NCBI GenBank assembly: GCA_015679605.1
Contig: JAAAVE010000357.1
Span: 1,708 to 19,661 of the forward strand
Length of the DNA stretch: 17,954 nt
Reading direction: 5' to 3'
Origin: Podila epigama
Lineage: Eukaryota; Mortierellomycota; Mortierellomycetes; Mortierellales; Mortierellaceae
The notes under the pieces were generated by a model. The model worked only from the letters and a program-made list of their open reading frames with translations. It did not search any database and had not been told where the DNA came from. This document shows, piece after piece, positions 8,468 to 17,954 of this stretch. The position numbers were made by a program, and so were the translations under genes. Position 1 is the stretch's first letter. The number at the start of each line of letters is the position of its first letter.

Positions 8468-9633
8468 TTTGTGTATGCTGAATACAGGGAAGGGGAAAAG
8501 AAGGGGGAAGGGTGGTGTGGTGAGATGCCGACTTTGTGTGGGTTCCTGTTCTTTGCAGATGGCAGAGTCCTGAGATGTAAGGGATGAATATTAAAAATGA
8601 AAAATAGATGAAGGAACGTGGAGCACTGCTGGTCAATAGTGAGCAGCGAGAGAATTGTGACTATCTATTTCTTGAATGATGGATAGCACTTTTTACAAAA
8701 TTGAGTTTTCTTACACCCCACAAAGAAAATCGCTTCTGAATACACATTGAAATGGGCGAAAATAGAGCAGTCTCGTTCGGGGTGAATGGCAAGAAGAAAA
8801 ATGAAAACCACCCTCTTGGATTCTTCTATTCCAGCAGACTGTCAAGGTTGGCTGAATAGCGTTTGCTTGGAAACACACGATGTGGACAAATTTTTTTTGA
8901 TCCCTTTTTAACACCACTTTGCAAGCGGGTAAAGTCCGCGCAAGTGCAAACTTTCCCTAGCGGGGACGCTGGTGAACTTTTTCATCACTGGCGGGATGGC
9001 TACCAGCAAGTTTTTTCTTTTCTTCTCCCCTCAAAGGAGAAAAGAAAATTGAAATCGGCCTCTAGCACGCAGCTTCTATAAGTGCAATACGCTTTAGGTT
9101 GGTCCACATTGTGTGGGCTGGCTGAAACTCAATGCGGATTATTGGCCTGCCATGGCAGTCTCTCCCTTTTTTTAATCTACTCTCTTTCTATAAATCAATG
9201 TCGTTCTTTCTATGTTCACTTGACTGCATTCGCTTTGGATAGGGTATCGTGTTCACCAGCAAGTTGTTCATGCTTCTCTCTCGCTCACTTTACTTCAAGG
9301 AGTGATTGATTGATGGTTCGTGGCACAAAAAGTCCTGGGAGCCTGGCATAACAAAAGAGGACCTTACCAAATGAGAGCGACAATAATAAATTATGCCTGG
9401 AAATAACACTCGTGACGTCTAATGATGCGAGTCAATAATAAAAATGCAAAATGTCCTCTGTTGATCGTTGATTTCATAGTTCACGTTCTCTTTGTCCATG
9501 TCCATTTGCCTTTTCTCTTTCTCTCTCCCTCTCCATCGCTCGCCATCTTTCACCTTGCCATCCATCAGTAACATTACAACAGCAACAACAATAACAACAA
9601 ACAAACAACGGCATTCGTAATATACATATAATC
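8468..9633. promoter_or_regulatory. Divergent intergenic promoter region between apm1 and SNRNP40
   Basis: This 1,166-bp stretch separates two start codons that point away from each other, so it must hold both promoters. It has no supported gene. Visible elements are an imperfect inverted repeat (pyrimidine arm about 9011-9030, purine arm about 9036-9050), a TATA-like ctataagt near 9076, a CT-rich block at about 9509-9534 and a CAA-rich leader just before the SNRNP40 ATG. I cannot assign transcription factor sites. Confidence 0.6.
9509..9633 (+). promoter_or_regulatory. CT block and CAA-rich 5' leader of SNRNP40
   Basis: A pyrimidine block (about 9509-9534), common just upstream of fungal transcription starts, is followed by a CAA-rich, G-poor segment (9577-9611) that runs to the ATG at 9634. 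CAA-rich leaders are unstructured and tend to favour scanning. The start context is atcATGGac, with G at +4. Confidence 0.5.
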
Positions 9634-11297
9634 ATGGACAAGCGGAAAGATCCACCAACTTTTGAAGGTGTACTCATCAAGCGCCAAAAGCCTGACGACG
9701 TAGGCGCAACTTCTAATGCCGTCACCATCCAGACAAAAGGCGCCAGTGGCGCTCTTATTCAAACTGTAAGAGAGTATTCACATTCAAACTACTCTTCCCC
9801 ACCGTTTTGCAAGACAACACTGTGTCTAATTTGTGAATTCTATTATCGCGAAAAAAAATCTAGGTTAAGAGAACCTCTGCGTTGATGGCACCTATCATGT
9901 TGCTTCAAGGACAAACAGGCGAGCTTTACTCGTGCAAATTCAGTCCATCAGGAGAACACATTGCTTCTGCGGGAGCTGAGAAGAGTATCTGTACGTGCTA
10001 TAATGAATGGCGCTAGAAAGGGGCCAACGCTTCTTTTTCCATGGAAAAATTTCGTTTACTGCACAGTAACAATGATTGTTCATTAGCCAAAGATGCAACA
10101 GCCAGTAACTCACATACCTTGTTTTACTAGACCTATGGAACACTTATGGTGAATGTACCAATTACGGGATCATCAAAGGACACATTGGCGCAATTCTTGA
10201 GTTGCACTGGTCGAGAGATGGAAGGTAACGGATCAGAGAATGATGGATGTTATCTTTTCATCAACAGGCTTCAAAAGAACAGTACAGATCATTTTCTTTT
10301 GTATGGAATGTAACCGTTTGTCACTTTTCTGTTTGCATATCATAGCATGATCTTCACAGCTAGTGCAGACAAGACTTGTGGAGTTTATGATGTCCAGACT
10401 GGAGAGAGGATCAAGCGATTCAAGGGACATACTTCATTCGTGAACAGCTGCTCACCTGCCCGGAGAGGCCCCGAATTGCTTGCCAGTGGTTCGGATGATG
10501 GTTCAGTTAAGGTATATCATCGGAAAAAAAAAGGGCGAATTCCTAGAATTAAGAATGAGTCTGTACGACACGCGACAATCGAACCAACCATGTTTATTTT
10601 GTTCAAATTCTAGATCTGGGACCTTCGAGCAAAGAACGCAGTGGAGAGCTTCGACTCACAATACCAAATTACGTCCGTGTCATTCTCTGATGCTGGTGAC
10701 TTGGTCTTTGCAGGAGGCATCGACAACAACATTGCTGCATGGGACATGCGCAAAAAGTCTGCATCGTACTCATTAACAGGTCATATGGATACTATTTCGG
10801 GCATGGCATTGTCGCCTGACGGCAATCAGCTCCTTTCCAACGGCATGGATAACACAGTGCGCATCTGGGATGTTAAGCCATTCTCTGCCACAGGCAACCG
10901 GTTGCTCAAGACATTGGAAGGCGCACCACACGGATTCGAGAAGAACTTGATCCGGCCCGCATGGTCCAAGGATAGTACAATGGTCGGTGTGGGTGCAGGA
11001 GATAGGACCATGGTCATATGGGATACTCTGACTCAAAAGATCCTGTACAAGTTGCCCGGCCACAAAGGATGTGTGAACGAGGTAGACTTTCATCCAAGGG
11101 AACCTATTGGTAAGTTCATTTTTATACTCTCTCCATCTTTTTTTTTTTTAAAGCCCCCACTCTCTCTTTCTCTCTCTTGAGGTTATTATGTATAGAGTAT
11201 CATCTAACCGTCTTTCTCTTTGTTTTCATCCTTCATAGTGGTTTCTTGCAGTACTGACAGGACTATGTTCCTGGGCGAAATCAACCCAATCAAATAA
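9634..11297 (+). CDS. SNRNP40: U5 snRNP 40 kDa WD40-repeat protein (SNRNP40 / WDR57 / Spf38 type)
   Basis: Six predicted exons (9634-9765, 9864-9990, 10131-10224, 10346-10511, 10614-11109, 11239-11297) join in phase to 357 aa, about the length of the human protein. It is a seven-bladed WD40 propeller of the U5 snRNP that contacts Prp8 in the spliceosome, in the nucleus. After a basic N-terminus of about 50 residues (MDKRKDPPTFEGVLIKRQKP) come MLLQGQTGELYSCKFSPSGE, the family-specific GHTSFVNSCSPARRGPELLA, GIDNNIAAWDMRKKS, LLSNGMDNTVRIWDVKPFS, HGFEKNLIR and KILYKLPGHKGCVNEVDFHP. The C-terminus CSTDRTMFLGEI is the classic ending. One blade has GVYD in place of xxWD. Introns are 98-140 bp. The match along the whole length makes another WD40 family unlikely. 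Confidence 0.96.
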
Positions 11298-12235
11298 TAA
11301 ATTCTTCATAGGGCCTGTTTTTTTTTCTTTTATGACCTGGCGGTTTACGACTATTTACCTTCGCGTTTTTCTTATTTTGCGGTCATGGATGTCATGGGTG
11401 TCGTGGGACGTGGCGTTTTTCATTCTGCAGTGTCTAGGCTGTCGGGACTTGACGAATCTCAGATAAGATTGTCAGATTGTCAGAGTCTAGGCTAGGACGT
11501 CCATCCTGCAGACTGGAATGCAAAAAAAAAAAGAACAAGAACAAGTACTTGCGTACAGGTGCTCAAGGCTTCCCTTTTTTTTGTTTCTCCTCAAGATGGT
11601 GAGCACATTGAGTGTCGCACAATTCCTTCTCAGCCTCGTCTCTTCTCGAAATGTTTGTCGCCTCCTCTCACAGGTTACTTGCTCGCTCACTTCACAATGT
11701 TGTTTTGCTATCCCCCGGGAATAGGATCGTGAAAAAGTTTGTACGAAAGTGCAAGACACATCTGGCTAAATCTTGGTAAAAGAGCAGAACTCTCACGCTG
11801 TTGCGTTATGTCGTAGTCAAATGTATCCATTCTCACTGCTCTTCACTCACACATACACATACACAAACACAAGAAACAGCATGCATCGCCAGGACATCAT
11901 AACAACCTTGGTCAATGGGGGCACTGCCACTTTCAATTGCTGTTTGTTCGGATCGATGGAAAAAGAGTGTTGAACTAGTTCAGGGCGAATTTGACTTTAT
12001 GTTCAGTCCTTCTTTGGTAAGCTTCATTTTTGCTCAAGTGGGCCATTTTTTTTTTCACATCATCTCGTCGCATCTCACAACATTCATTTCTTCACTCATC
12101 TAATTCATCCTTCCACGTCTCCCTCCATTCCGCCAACTCTTGCCTGTCTCTTACACACTCTATTCAATACCTTTGAGGTCACCTACAGCTCTCCACTTCA
12201 CCCTAAATAAAAAAAAACAATATCGAGGCCTTACC
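11298..12235. other. Intergenic region between SNRNP40 and the kelch gene
   Basis: These 938 bp hold the SNRNP40 3' region and the promoter of the downstream gene. No gene is supported. There is a short direct repeat (gattgtcagattgtca, 11467-11482), related gtctaggct copies around it, and homopolymer T runs. From about 12060 to 12205 the plus strand is pyrimidine-rich (tc/cc blocks), the usual look of a fungal core promoter/5' leader. An AATAAA at 11296-11301 overlaps the SNRNP40 stop codon and is probably too early to be used. Confidence 0.6.
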
Positions 12236-14452
12236 ATGGCACAGAGCACAAGGAGGTCCACCATAGCCACACGACCCTCTGTTGCCATGGTGGTCGCCAT
12301 GTTACTGCTCACCCTGCAGGTCACACAAACCATAGTTTACGCACAGTCCAGCGTGGCTCCAACACCAGTCATGGGATCGAGCTTTTCGAGAACGGCGACT
12401 CATCTCTATGTTCTTGGCGGCAACATAACAGGAACAGTGCTCGGGCAGTTTTTCTCACTTGATCTGACTGTACCTTGGAGTGCACGTGAGCCGGCATGGA
12501 CAAGGTTGGCGGAGGGTCCTCGACAATATATTTTCCCGTCCACTTGGTCCAATGATGGCACGACGATGGTGGCCTTTCATTGCGGGGGAGAGCACCCGGT
12601 GCAAATGTACTCTGCAAAGACAGATTCTTGGAGGGTTGCCAATGTCAAGCTGTATGAGCCAGATTTGCAGGGTGTGGGCACTGTCACAGACCCGACATCG
12701 GGACTGGTGTATTTGGCTGCCGGATACATGGGCCCTCGGAAAACGATGGATATCTTCAATATTGAGAAGGAATCAATGTCCATTTCCATGTTACCTCCAG
12801 CAACGACGAGCTTCATGGCAAGGTCCTACTACGGCAACGTGTGGTCTAAGAAACGAAACAGTATTATCTATTTTGGCGGATATACTGCAGGACTTGAACA
12901 TTTGAATGCATCACAAAATGTCGTGTCTGAATACGTTCCTTCTACGGCTGTCTGGCAAACTATGGTAGGATTGGCTAATTTTTGTGTCACTCGAAGATTG
13001 ATATCGATCGTGAAACGCATGTGCATCGCCCAAAAACAATCGAATCCATTGTTCACATCGATTTAAATTGCTCCTCCTTTGTAGATGACTTCAGGAATAG
13101 CTCCTTCGATACGTGCTGACCATTGCATGGCTTCAAGTAAGCATGTTCTCCTTTTCACCTTTTGTTTTCTGACCTACATCTGTCATTCTTTTGTTTTTGT
13201 GTGTCTCCACTAATGATACCTCGCGTCTTTTTATTATTACCTAGATGATGATGGCTCGCTCATTGTGGTGTTTGGCGGACGCATCTCCAATTCCATACCG
13301 TCAAATGACATGCATATCCTCAACACTGTGACACAAACCTGGCGCCAAGGGGCACTTGGACCGTCTCGCCTCTATTCTGCTTGTACCATCGCTGGAGACT
13401 TGTTCTTGGTCTGGGGTGGATTGGATGCGACACTGAATGTTGTTGCCGATAGCAGCGTGCTTATATATAACATGACATCCAACACATGGGGAAGAGATTA
13501 TACACCACCAGCGTCATATGTGGTCGATGGAGAAAAGCGCCCACATGACCCTAATGCACCGAAAACCGGAGGACAGGAATCTACTGCATCGGGACTAAGT
13601 GCTGGAGCAATTGCAGGAATCTCTGTTGGGGTTGTCGTCATTATATGCAGCGTGGCACTTTTGGTCTTGTTGCGTCAACGTCGTCGACTAGAGCATAGAG
13701 GATCCCTGGTGGATACAAAGGAGGACAGAGATGATCAAGGTCAAAGGTCACAGCAGACATGCAGAGGGGAGATGGACAGATCCACAAGTGGTGTGGGACT
13801 TCATACTGGAGAAGAATTGCAGAGTCTTCGGGATCGCATTGAGACACAAAGAGAGGCGCTTGACATGCAGCGACGTATATTGACACTACAACAGCAGAAT
13901 CAACTACTGCAGCAACAGCAGCAGCAACTACAGCAGCAGCAACAGCAATTACAGCAGCAGCAACAACGAATGATGCAGAGAAGTGTTAGTAGCGATGACG
14001 ACTACTCAAGTCTTCCACCCATGTATTCACCAGGTGTGCTACCGCCTAACATCTTTACCCATGATCCAGAGAAATCATCACACGGCCTGTCGTTGTCAGC
14101 ATCTGGCTATCCGTGTGTGCAGGATGTGAGCCCTTCGAGTGGATATCATGATAACGGTGGACAGGGTCCAAGTAACATTGGTAGAAACAGTGGAGACAAC
14201 AGAAGAAACAGCAACAGCAGCATTCACTCGAGGCAGCATGATGTTCATCGACAATCATCGTCGGCATCGCATGTGAGCTACGTCTCCAATGGAACTTCTG
14301 CTACACATATCCTACTTGAGCCAGTGAGTCGTTCATACAGCGGAAACACCACTTCTACCTCTTTTCCTGTTTTCCAACAGCAACAACAACAAAGTCCCAG
14401 CCAGAGCCGTCGACCTCCACAAAGCCCCCAGTTTGGTGCACGGGAGAGGTGA
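12236..14452 (+). CDS. Kelch-type single-pass membrane protein with Gln-rich coiled-coil tail
   Basis: Three predicted exons (12236-12964, 13085-13136, 13245-14452; introns 120 and 108 bp) join in phase to 662 aa. Residues about 15-37 are a signal peptide (MVVAMLLLTLQVTQTIVYAQ). The ectodomain has recurring kelch-like blades: THLYVLGGN, MVAFHCGGEHPVQMYSAKTD, LVYLAAGYMGPRKTMDIFNI, SIIYFGGYT, LIVVFGGRISNSIPSNDMHI and LFLVWGGLDATLNVV. Likely N-glycosylation sites include NAS and NMT. The TM helix is about residues 380-404 (AGAIAGISVGVVVIICSVAL), followed by RQRRR. The tail has a coiled coil with polyglutamine runs (about 451-505) and then Ser/Asn/Pro/Gln-rich disorder. The domain plan matches many fungal kelch-TM proteins of unknown role. 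A cell-surface sensing or adhesion role is inference. It resembles the protein at 1-4667 but has no kinase domain. Confidence 0.9.
13889..13968 (+). repeat. CAG/CAA trinucleotide tract coding for polyglutamine
   Basis: Mixed CAG/CAA codons, with Leu about every seventh or eighth residue, give LLQQQQQQLQQQQQQLQQQQ within a predicted coiled coil. The mixture of codons argues against a recent simple expansion. Length variation between strains would be expected. Confidence 0.9.
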
Positions 14453-14622
14453 CGGAGGGAAGGGGAAGGAGAAGCATCGTTGTAATCAGATTTCATTAAT
14501 CCACGAACGCGTCCGGCACACGTTAACATTAGTATAATATATTTTCTCACTCTTTACTTATTTATAATACATTCATAACCACATATTGCCTATTACAGTT
14601 TCTTTTTGCTTTCGCGTCATTT
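14453..14622. terminator. Shared 3' region of two converging genes
   Basis: Only 170 bp lie between the stop codon of the kelch gene (plus) and the stop codon of the CorA-type gene (minus). The middle is AT-rich (about 14530-14580, tataatatatt and ttataatacattc) and must serve 3' end formation for both, so overlapping 3' UTRs are likely. No canonical AATAAA is seen on either strand. Confidence 0.5.
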
Positions 14623-17223
14623 TCAAAAGAGACCTCTTGACTTTTCTCGACTGTAACCGGCACTGTAGATATTGGACGGTTCTCTCCGTTGAAGACGTTT
14701 CTCGACCGATGAAGCTCTCCATTCGTTGAAGAGCCATTCTCCAGCAATGAACATGACCTAGAGAGTTTGTAGGAAGGTGTTGTGAAGGTTAGGTGGAGTA
14801 CTACACGGGTATGAGAGAATGCTTCAATGGGGACAAAGAAAGAAAGAAAAAGGGAGAGAAAAAGCAAAAGGACATGCCACAGTGGCGGTCAATAAACCGC
14901 ATATGATCCAAAAGTAACTGATATGGTGTTTTAACTCTGGAAAGTCCTCGAAATTTGTACCGTAGACTAGACGAGAAGGAGAGGAGAGAATAATGGGAGA
15001 GAAGACAAAAGAGAATTTTGTAAGCACTCTTATGCGACAATGAGCAAAAGCGAAAAAAGGAAGCAATGAACGCCTGTGATGTCTTTTGTACCTCCAGCAA
15101 CAAAGGTTATTGGAAGAAAGATGATCGAGACGATAGCAAGTCGACGCATTGACTCGTTGGTATCGTAGGCAATGAGATTGAAGATCTATGCATTGTTACG
15201 AATAACATTGAAATAGGTTAATATCTCATTTAAAAACAACACCAAGAGCATGACATCTCCATTGGTCTTTTTCATACCATGTTGATCAACTTCTCGCACA
15301 GGGCCAACATTGAATCAATGTCCTCAACCATGGTGTTGCAGTGGTCCATGACATCGCTCATATAAGTCTTTGCTATACTTGAGAGCGGACTACGGGCGTC
15401 CCTGCCTCTGAGGGCATGAACTAAGCTCTGGGTTGGGGCAAGGGTGCGTTTCATGAGGGCCAGCTGTGCCGTCATGCGATGCAAGTCGCGTGTGTACTTC
15501 ATTCTGGGCATAGCCAAAACATGTGCCTCGAGCTCGTTGATCTCTTGACGAAAGGCGTCCGTGATGGGGATGGCATGGTCAACAATACCGTCAATGACAG
15601 CTTGGAGCAAGAAGCTGGCATCGTTCTGTTTGCGGGTGATGCTATAATCATGCGCCAATCGCTCAATGATCGGGTTCACAACAGATTCACCAGAGACCTG
15701 GAAGAGAGTGATGAGGGTGCCATCCTCGAGCAGAAAGATTGTCACCTGCTCCATCTGGACTCGAAGTCTGCCATAAGTCTGTGTCGTTGGATATTGAAAC
15801 TTGTAGTGGTCCAGTTTGTCGAGGGGGATACGATTACTGAGGATTTCTGGATCAATGCCTTGTTGTGCAACTGTTGGATCGACTTGACGCAATTCGCCAT
15901 CCTCCATGATCTCCATCAAGGTCAAGAGTGTGCATGCGATGTAGGTTTGTTTCGGGTACATGTCTACTTTGGTCCGTTGTGGCACATGCAGCAAATCCTC
16001 AACTGCAAGCTGGTGCAGATCTATCATCCATATCATGTTTGATGGTTTTTTTTGAACAGGGAATGACGGTCAGGTATCACGAATATGGGCGTCTCGTAAA
16101 GTAGGAATGGACGTTTTTCACTTTTTGTTTAGCAAAAGTAGCTCACCATATTTCAGCGCGATCTCCTTGATGACATCCCAACTCATGCCATTAATATTGA
16201 TCCACCGAACTGTCGACCACTCTGGCCTCTTGAGAAAAAATAAATGTAAGAGACGAAGAGGTAGTGTGTCAATACATCGTTCCATCTCACCATTTGCGTC
16301 CTTCGTGTGCCTGTTTCCTTGGTTCCTAATGAATATGGTTACTTACTGGTTGTTCAAGCCATTCCAAAAACTCCTTGTTATTCATACCCTTGGTGGGCTT
16401 GTATCGCGTCTGGCTCATGTCGACCGTACTTACATCCACCATACGCTGTATGATTGTAGACAAGAACAAAAGAAAAAGGGAGGTTAGCATTGGGCGAATG
16501 AATTGTGCAAGGGGTTTGAAAGGAGGAAAGGGGAGAGGCTGACAGTTGTGCTTTTACACACTCATTTCACAGCCTCACTCAAAGAAAGCTTCTGACTTGA
16601 AATGATGCCCTGTCAAAGCAGGCGACAAATGTGCAATGCAGAAAATTGAGAAAGAGAATAAAGGCTTACTTACATCAATACAGCCAAATATGCTGTCCAT
16701 GTCGGAAGCATCAACACCTTGTTCGCGTATTGCTAGCTCTATGGGTTACAAAGTCAAGCCAAATAAAAGCGTGATAGAGGAATCTTGTTAACAAAGAGGT
16801 GTTGCGATGATGGATGTACATACAATACAATGCACGTTTGCATGGCATGCGTGTGACAGAGTGAATGTGAGTCCCCTCCCCCTTGAAATATTGAAGCACA
16901 AACTTACTAGAAAGTCGTTGTGCATGGATGGCTGCATTGGCTACTTTACGAAACCTGCTAAGGCTATCAGGCATAGTTTTGGAACGACCTGTTCCATTGG
17001 ATGAGATGGGTGAAGCCATTTGAATAGATGTGGTATGAAGATTTAAAGGAGAAGTCGTCACAGCAGGAGCAGTGGAGCGACGGGCAATACCATCGATATC
17101 GCCACCCTCAGCGGTGCCAAAGAGCGTTCTGTCCGTATCTTCTCGATGAGGCATCGACGACTGAGGGTCGTCAAGGTGGTCTTCCTCATCCTGGATGTTG
17201 GCATATGTCTTGTTGAAGCTCAT
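14623..17223 (-). CDS. CorA-family divalent cation (Mg2+-type) transporter
   Basis: Eight predicted exons (17223-16908, 16738-16674, 16445-16347, 16228-16147, 16020-15278, 15185-15092, 14966-14881, 14757-14623) join in phase to 539 aa. The start chosen is MSFNKTYAN. Upstream ATG codons in the same open frame run through T-rich sequence that looks untranslated. The large cytoplasmic domain includes RPEWSTVRWININGMSWDVI, LHQLAVEDLLHVPQRTKVD and the long helix region KLINM-IFNLIAYDTNESMRR. TM1 is LAIVSIIFLPITFVAGV (about 451-467), the pore-end motif is YGTN (468-471) with loop FEDFPELKHH, and TM2 is ISYFWIICGLLTATVMFIAG. Homologues are homopentameric channels for Mg2+ or other divalent ions in plasma or internal membranes. 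The last intron (14880-14758) has a weak donor (GTGGCA), but removing it restores TM2 and a basic tail ending SREKSRGLF. Which ion is carried, and in which membrane, cannot be told. Confidence 0.9.
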
Positions 17224-17662
17224 GGTACGAAGGCCGCGCTTGACCGAACCAGAGGCGCGTTGCAGTGGGGAGGTAATGGTGGAAAAAAAAAGTGTGGTGA
17301 AAGGACAAAAGGAGAAGATATGAAGGTGTTGTATAAAGAAATTCACGCTATTTCTTTTTTGCTGTGGGTGGTAGGTTGGAGGTGCGGGAGTACAGAAGAG
17401 AAAAAGAAGGAAAAAGAAGTAAATGAAAGGAACACACTCTAATGAGGATGGAGCTTGTTGAACAGGTGTTTTGGTCGAGTTGAGAATTGAGAATGTGCCA
17501 TCCCACTTGTGCTCATCCATGGATGGCTCCTCCGTGGTTCATTCGTGGCTGTGAAGGACAGGCTGTGCCCTTCATGACGACAACGTCAAATATGTGCAAT
17601 TAGAAAGGGGACATGGTATGCATTAAAAAAAATGTTGTTTAATGATGATACATTCACTTCTT
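17224..17662. promoter_or_regulatory. Upstream region of the CorA-type gene and 3' region of the hydroxyacyl-CoA dehydrogenase gene
   Basis: These 439 bp lie between the CorA-type start codon and the stop of the next minus-strand gene. On the minus strand the part near the start is pyrimidine-rich, as expected of a 5' leader. An in-frame ATG at 17520 exists but would add a biased Phe/Pro/Thr-rich extension with no homology I can recognise. No poly(A) signal is obvious near 17640. Confidence 0.5.
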
Positions 17663-17839
17663 CTACTTCTTGCCTCCAACACCGTTATAAGAGTAGAAGC
17701 CCTGGCCAGACTTGCGACCATAGTTGCCCTTGGCAACAAGATCATCGAGCAACTTGACGGGTGCAACGAGGTTGGCATCGATCTTGCCCTCCTTTCTCCA
17801 GCCATCGACAATGTACTGCATGGTATCCAGACCGACAAA
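17663..17839 (-). CDS. L-3-hydroxyacyl-CoA dehydrogenase, C-terminal exon (partial)
   Basis: This last exon encodes 58 residues plus a TAG stop, after an acceptor ending ATATAG at 17841-17840. FVGLDTMQYIVDGWRKEGK and LLDDLVAKGNYGRKSGQGFY are the family-typical end of the C-terminal domain of NAD-dependent 3-hydroxyacyl-CoA dehydrogenases (human HADH, bacterial Hbd/PaaH). These oxidise L-3-hydroxyacyl-CoA to 3-ketoacyl-CoA in beta-oxidation or act on 3-hydroxybutyryl-CoA. The NAD-binding Rossmann half and catalytic His/Glu lie beyond the right edge. The tail NGVGGKK is not a PTS1 signal, so a mitochondrial location is more likely than a peroxisomal one (inference). The upstream intron spans 17840 to at least the window end. 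Confidence 0.9.
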   Translation of the reverse strand, partial: FVGLDTMQYIVDGWRKEGKIDANLVAPVKLLDDLVAKGNYGRKSGQGFYSYNGVGGKK

Positions 17840-17893
17840 CTATATTTCAAATTTCAAAAAAAGACAGATCGAAAAAGTGAGTGTTTGAAGCTC

Positions 17894-17954
17894 TTTTTTT
17901 TTTTTTTTTGCCCCGCATCATTTGCACATGACAATGCATTCACACACACACACA
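17894..17954. repeat. T16 run and (CA)7 microsatellite inside the dehydrogenase intron
   Basis: A run of 16 T (17894-17909) and a (CA)7 run reaching the window edge (17941-17954) lie in the intron upstream of the last dehydrogenase exon. Both are simple low-complexity sequence and may also mark a spot of uneven assembly. Confidence 0.85.

Noticed and set aside
9070-9176. Possible Pol III small RNA (TATA-like site followed by T7)
   Set aside because: It matches neither U6 nor any tRNA that I recognise, and TATA-like and T-run motifs are frequent in this AT-rich promoter. Kept only as a low-interest note.
11296-11301. AATAAA as the SNRNP40 poly(A) signal
   Set aside because: It overlaps the stop codon, so cleavage would fall almost at the stop. 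A downstream degenerate signal is more likely.
17224-17520. Upstream in-frame ATG extending the CorA-type protein by about 99 residues
   Set aside because: The added part is T-rich leader-like sequence giving biased Phe/Pro/Thr strings. The MSFNKTYAN start follows a pyrimidine-rich leader and gives a normal acidic N-terminus. An upstream coding exon cannot be fully excluded.
1-17954. tRNA, rRNA and transposon search by eye
   Set aside because: No B-box-like GGTTCGANNCC with matching cloverleaf arms, no rRNA-like blocks, and no transposase or reverse-transcriptase motifs or long terminal repeats were seen.

Overview
This window is eukaryotic nuclear DNA, almost certainly from a fungus. All six genes found are protein-coding. 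Five have GT-AG introns, mostly 80-270 bp, that are visible inside this window, and the partial sixth starts at an acceptor. The mix of conserved genes with kelch-like/transmembrane proteins and a receptor-like pseudokinase resembles early-diverging fungi of the Mucoromycota, most likely Mortierellaceae. That placement is inference from general likeness, not a database match. I found no tRNA, rRNA, CRISPR array or transposon.

Layout from left to right. (1) Positions 1-4667, minus strand: the 5' and middle part of a large multi-domain membrane protein. In order it has a signal peptide, a propeller-like ectodomain, a Gly-Ser tract of about 175 residues, one transmembrane helix, a cytoplasmic region with three Gly/Ala-rich hydrophobic patches, and a protein-kinase-like domain that has lost its catalytic residues. 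It runs off the left edge and needs a frame change at the end of the Gly-Ser tract. (2) 4668-6385: a low-complexity intergenic region. (3) 6386-8467, minus: the AP-1 clathrin adaptor mu subunit (apm1), 6 exons, 439 aa. (4) 8468-9633: a divergent promoter region. (5) 9634-11297, plus: the U5 snRNP 40 kDa WD40 protein (SNRNP40 / Spf38 type), 6 exons, 357 aa. (6) 11298-12235: intergenic. (7) 12236-14452, plus: a kelch-type, single-pass membrane protein with a Gln-rich coiled-coil tail, 3 exons, 662 aa. (8) 14623-17223, minus: a CorA-type divalent cation transporter, 8 exons, 539 aa, with YGTN in place of the usual GMN signature. It converges on gene 7 with only 170 bp between stop codons. (9) 17663-17839, minus: the last exon of an L-3-hydroxyacyl-CoA dehydrogenase whose body lies beyond the right edge.

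The genes do not form a pathway. Three are housekeeping: vesicle sorting, splicing and fatty-acid oxidation. One is an ion transporter. The two propeller-TM proteins share a plan (signal peptide, propeller, helix, basic stop-transfer, long low-complexity tail) and are the least explained part of the window. The most interesting object is gene 1, a fungal receptor-like pseudokinase with an unusual linker and unusual juxtamembrane segments. Intron boundaries were placed by hand from GT/AG sites, reading-frame continuity and protein conservation. They should be treated as predictions.
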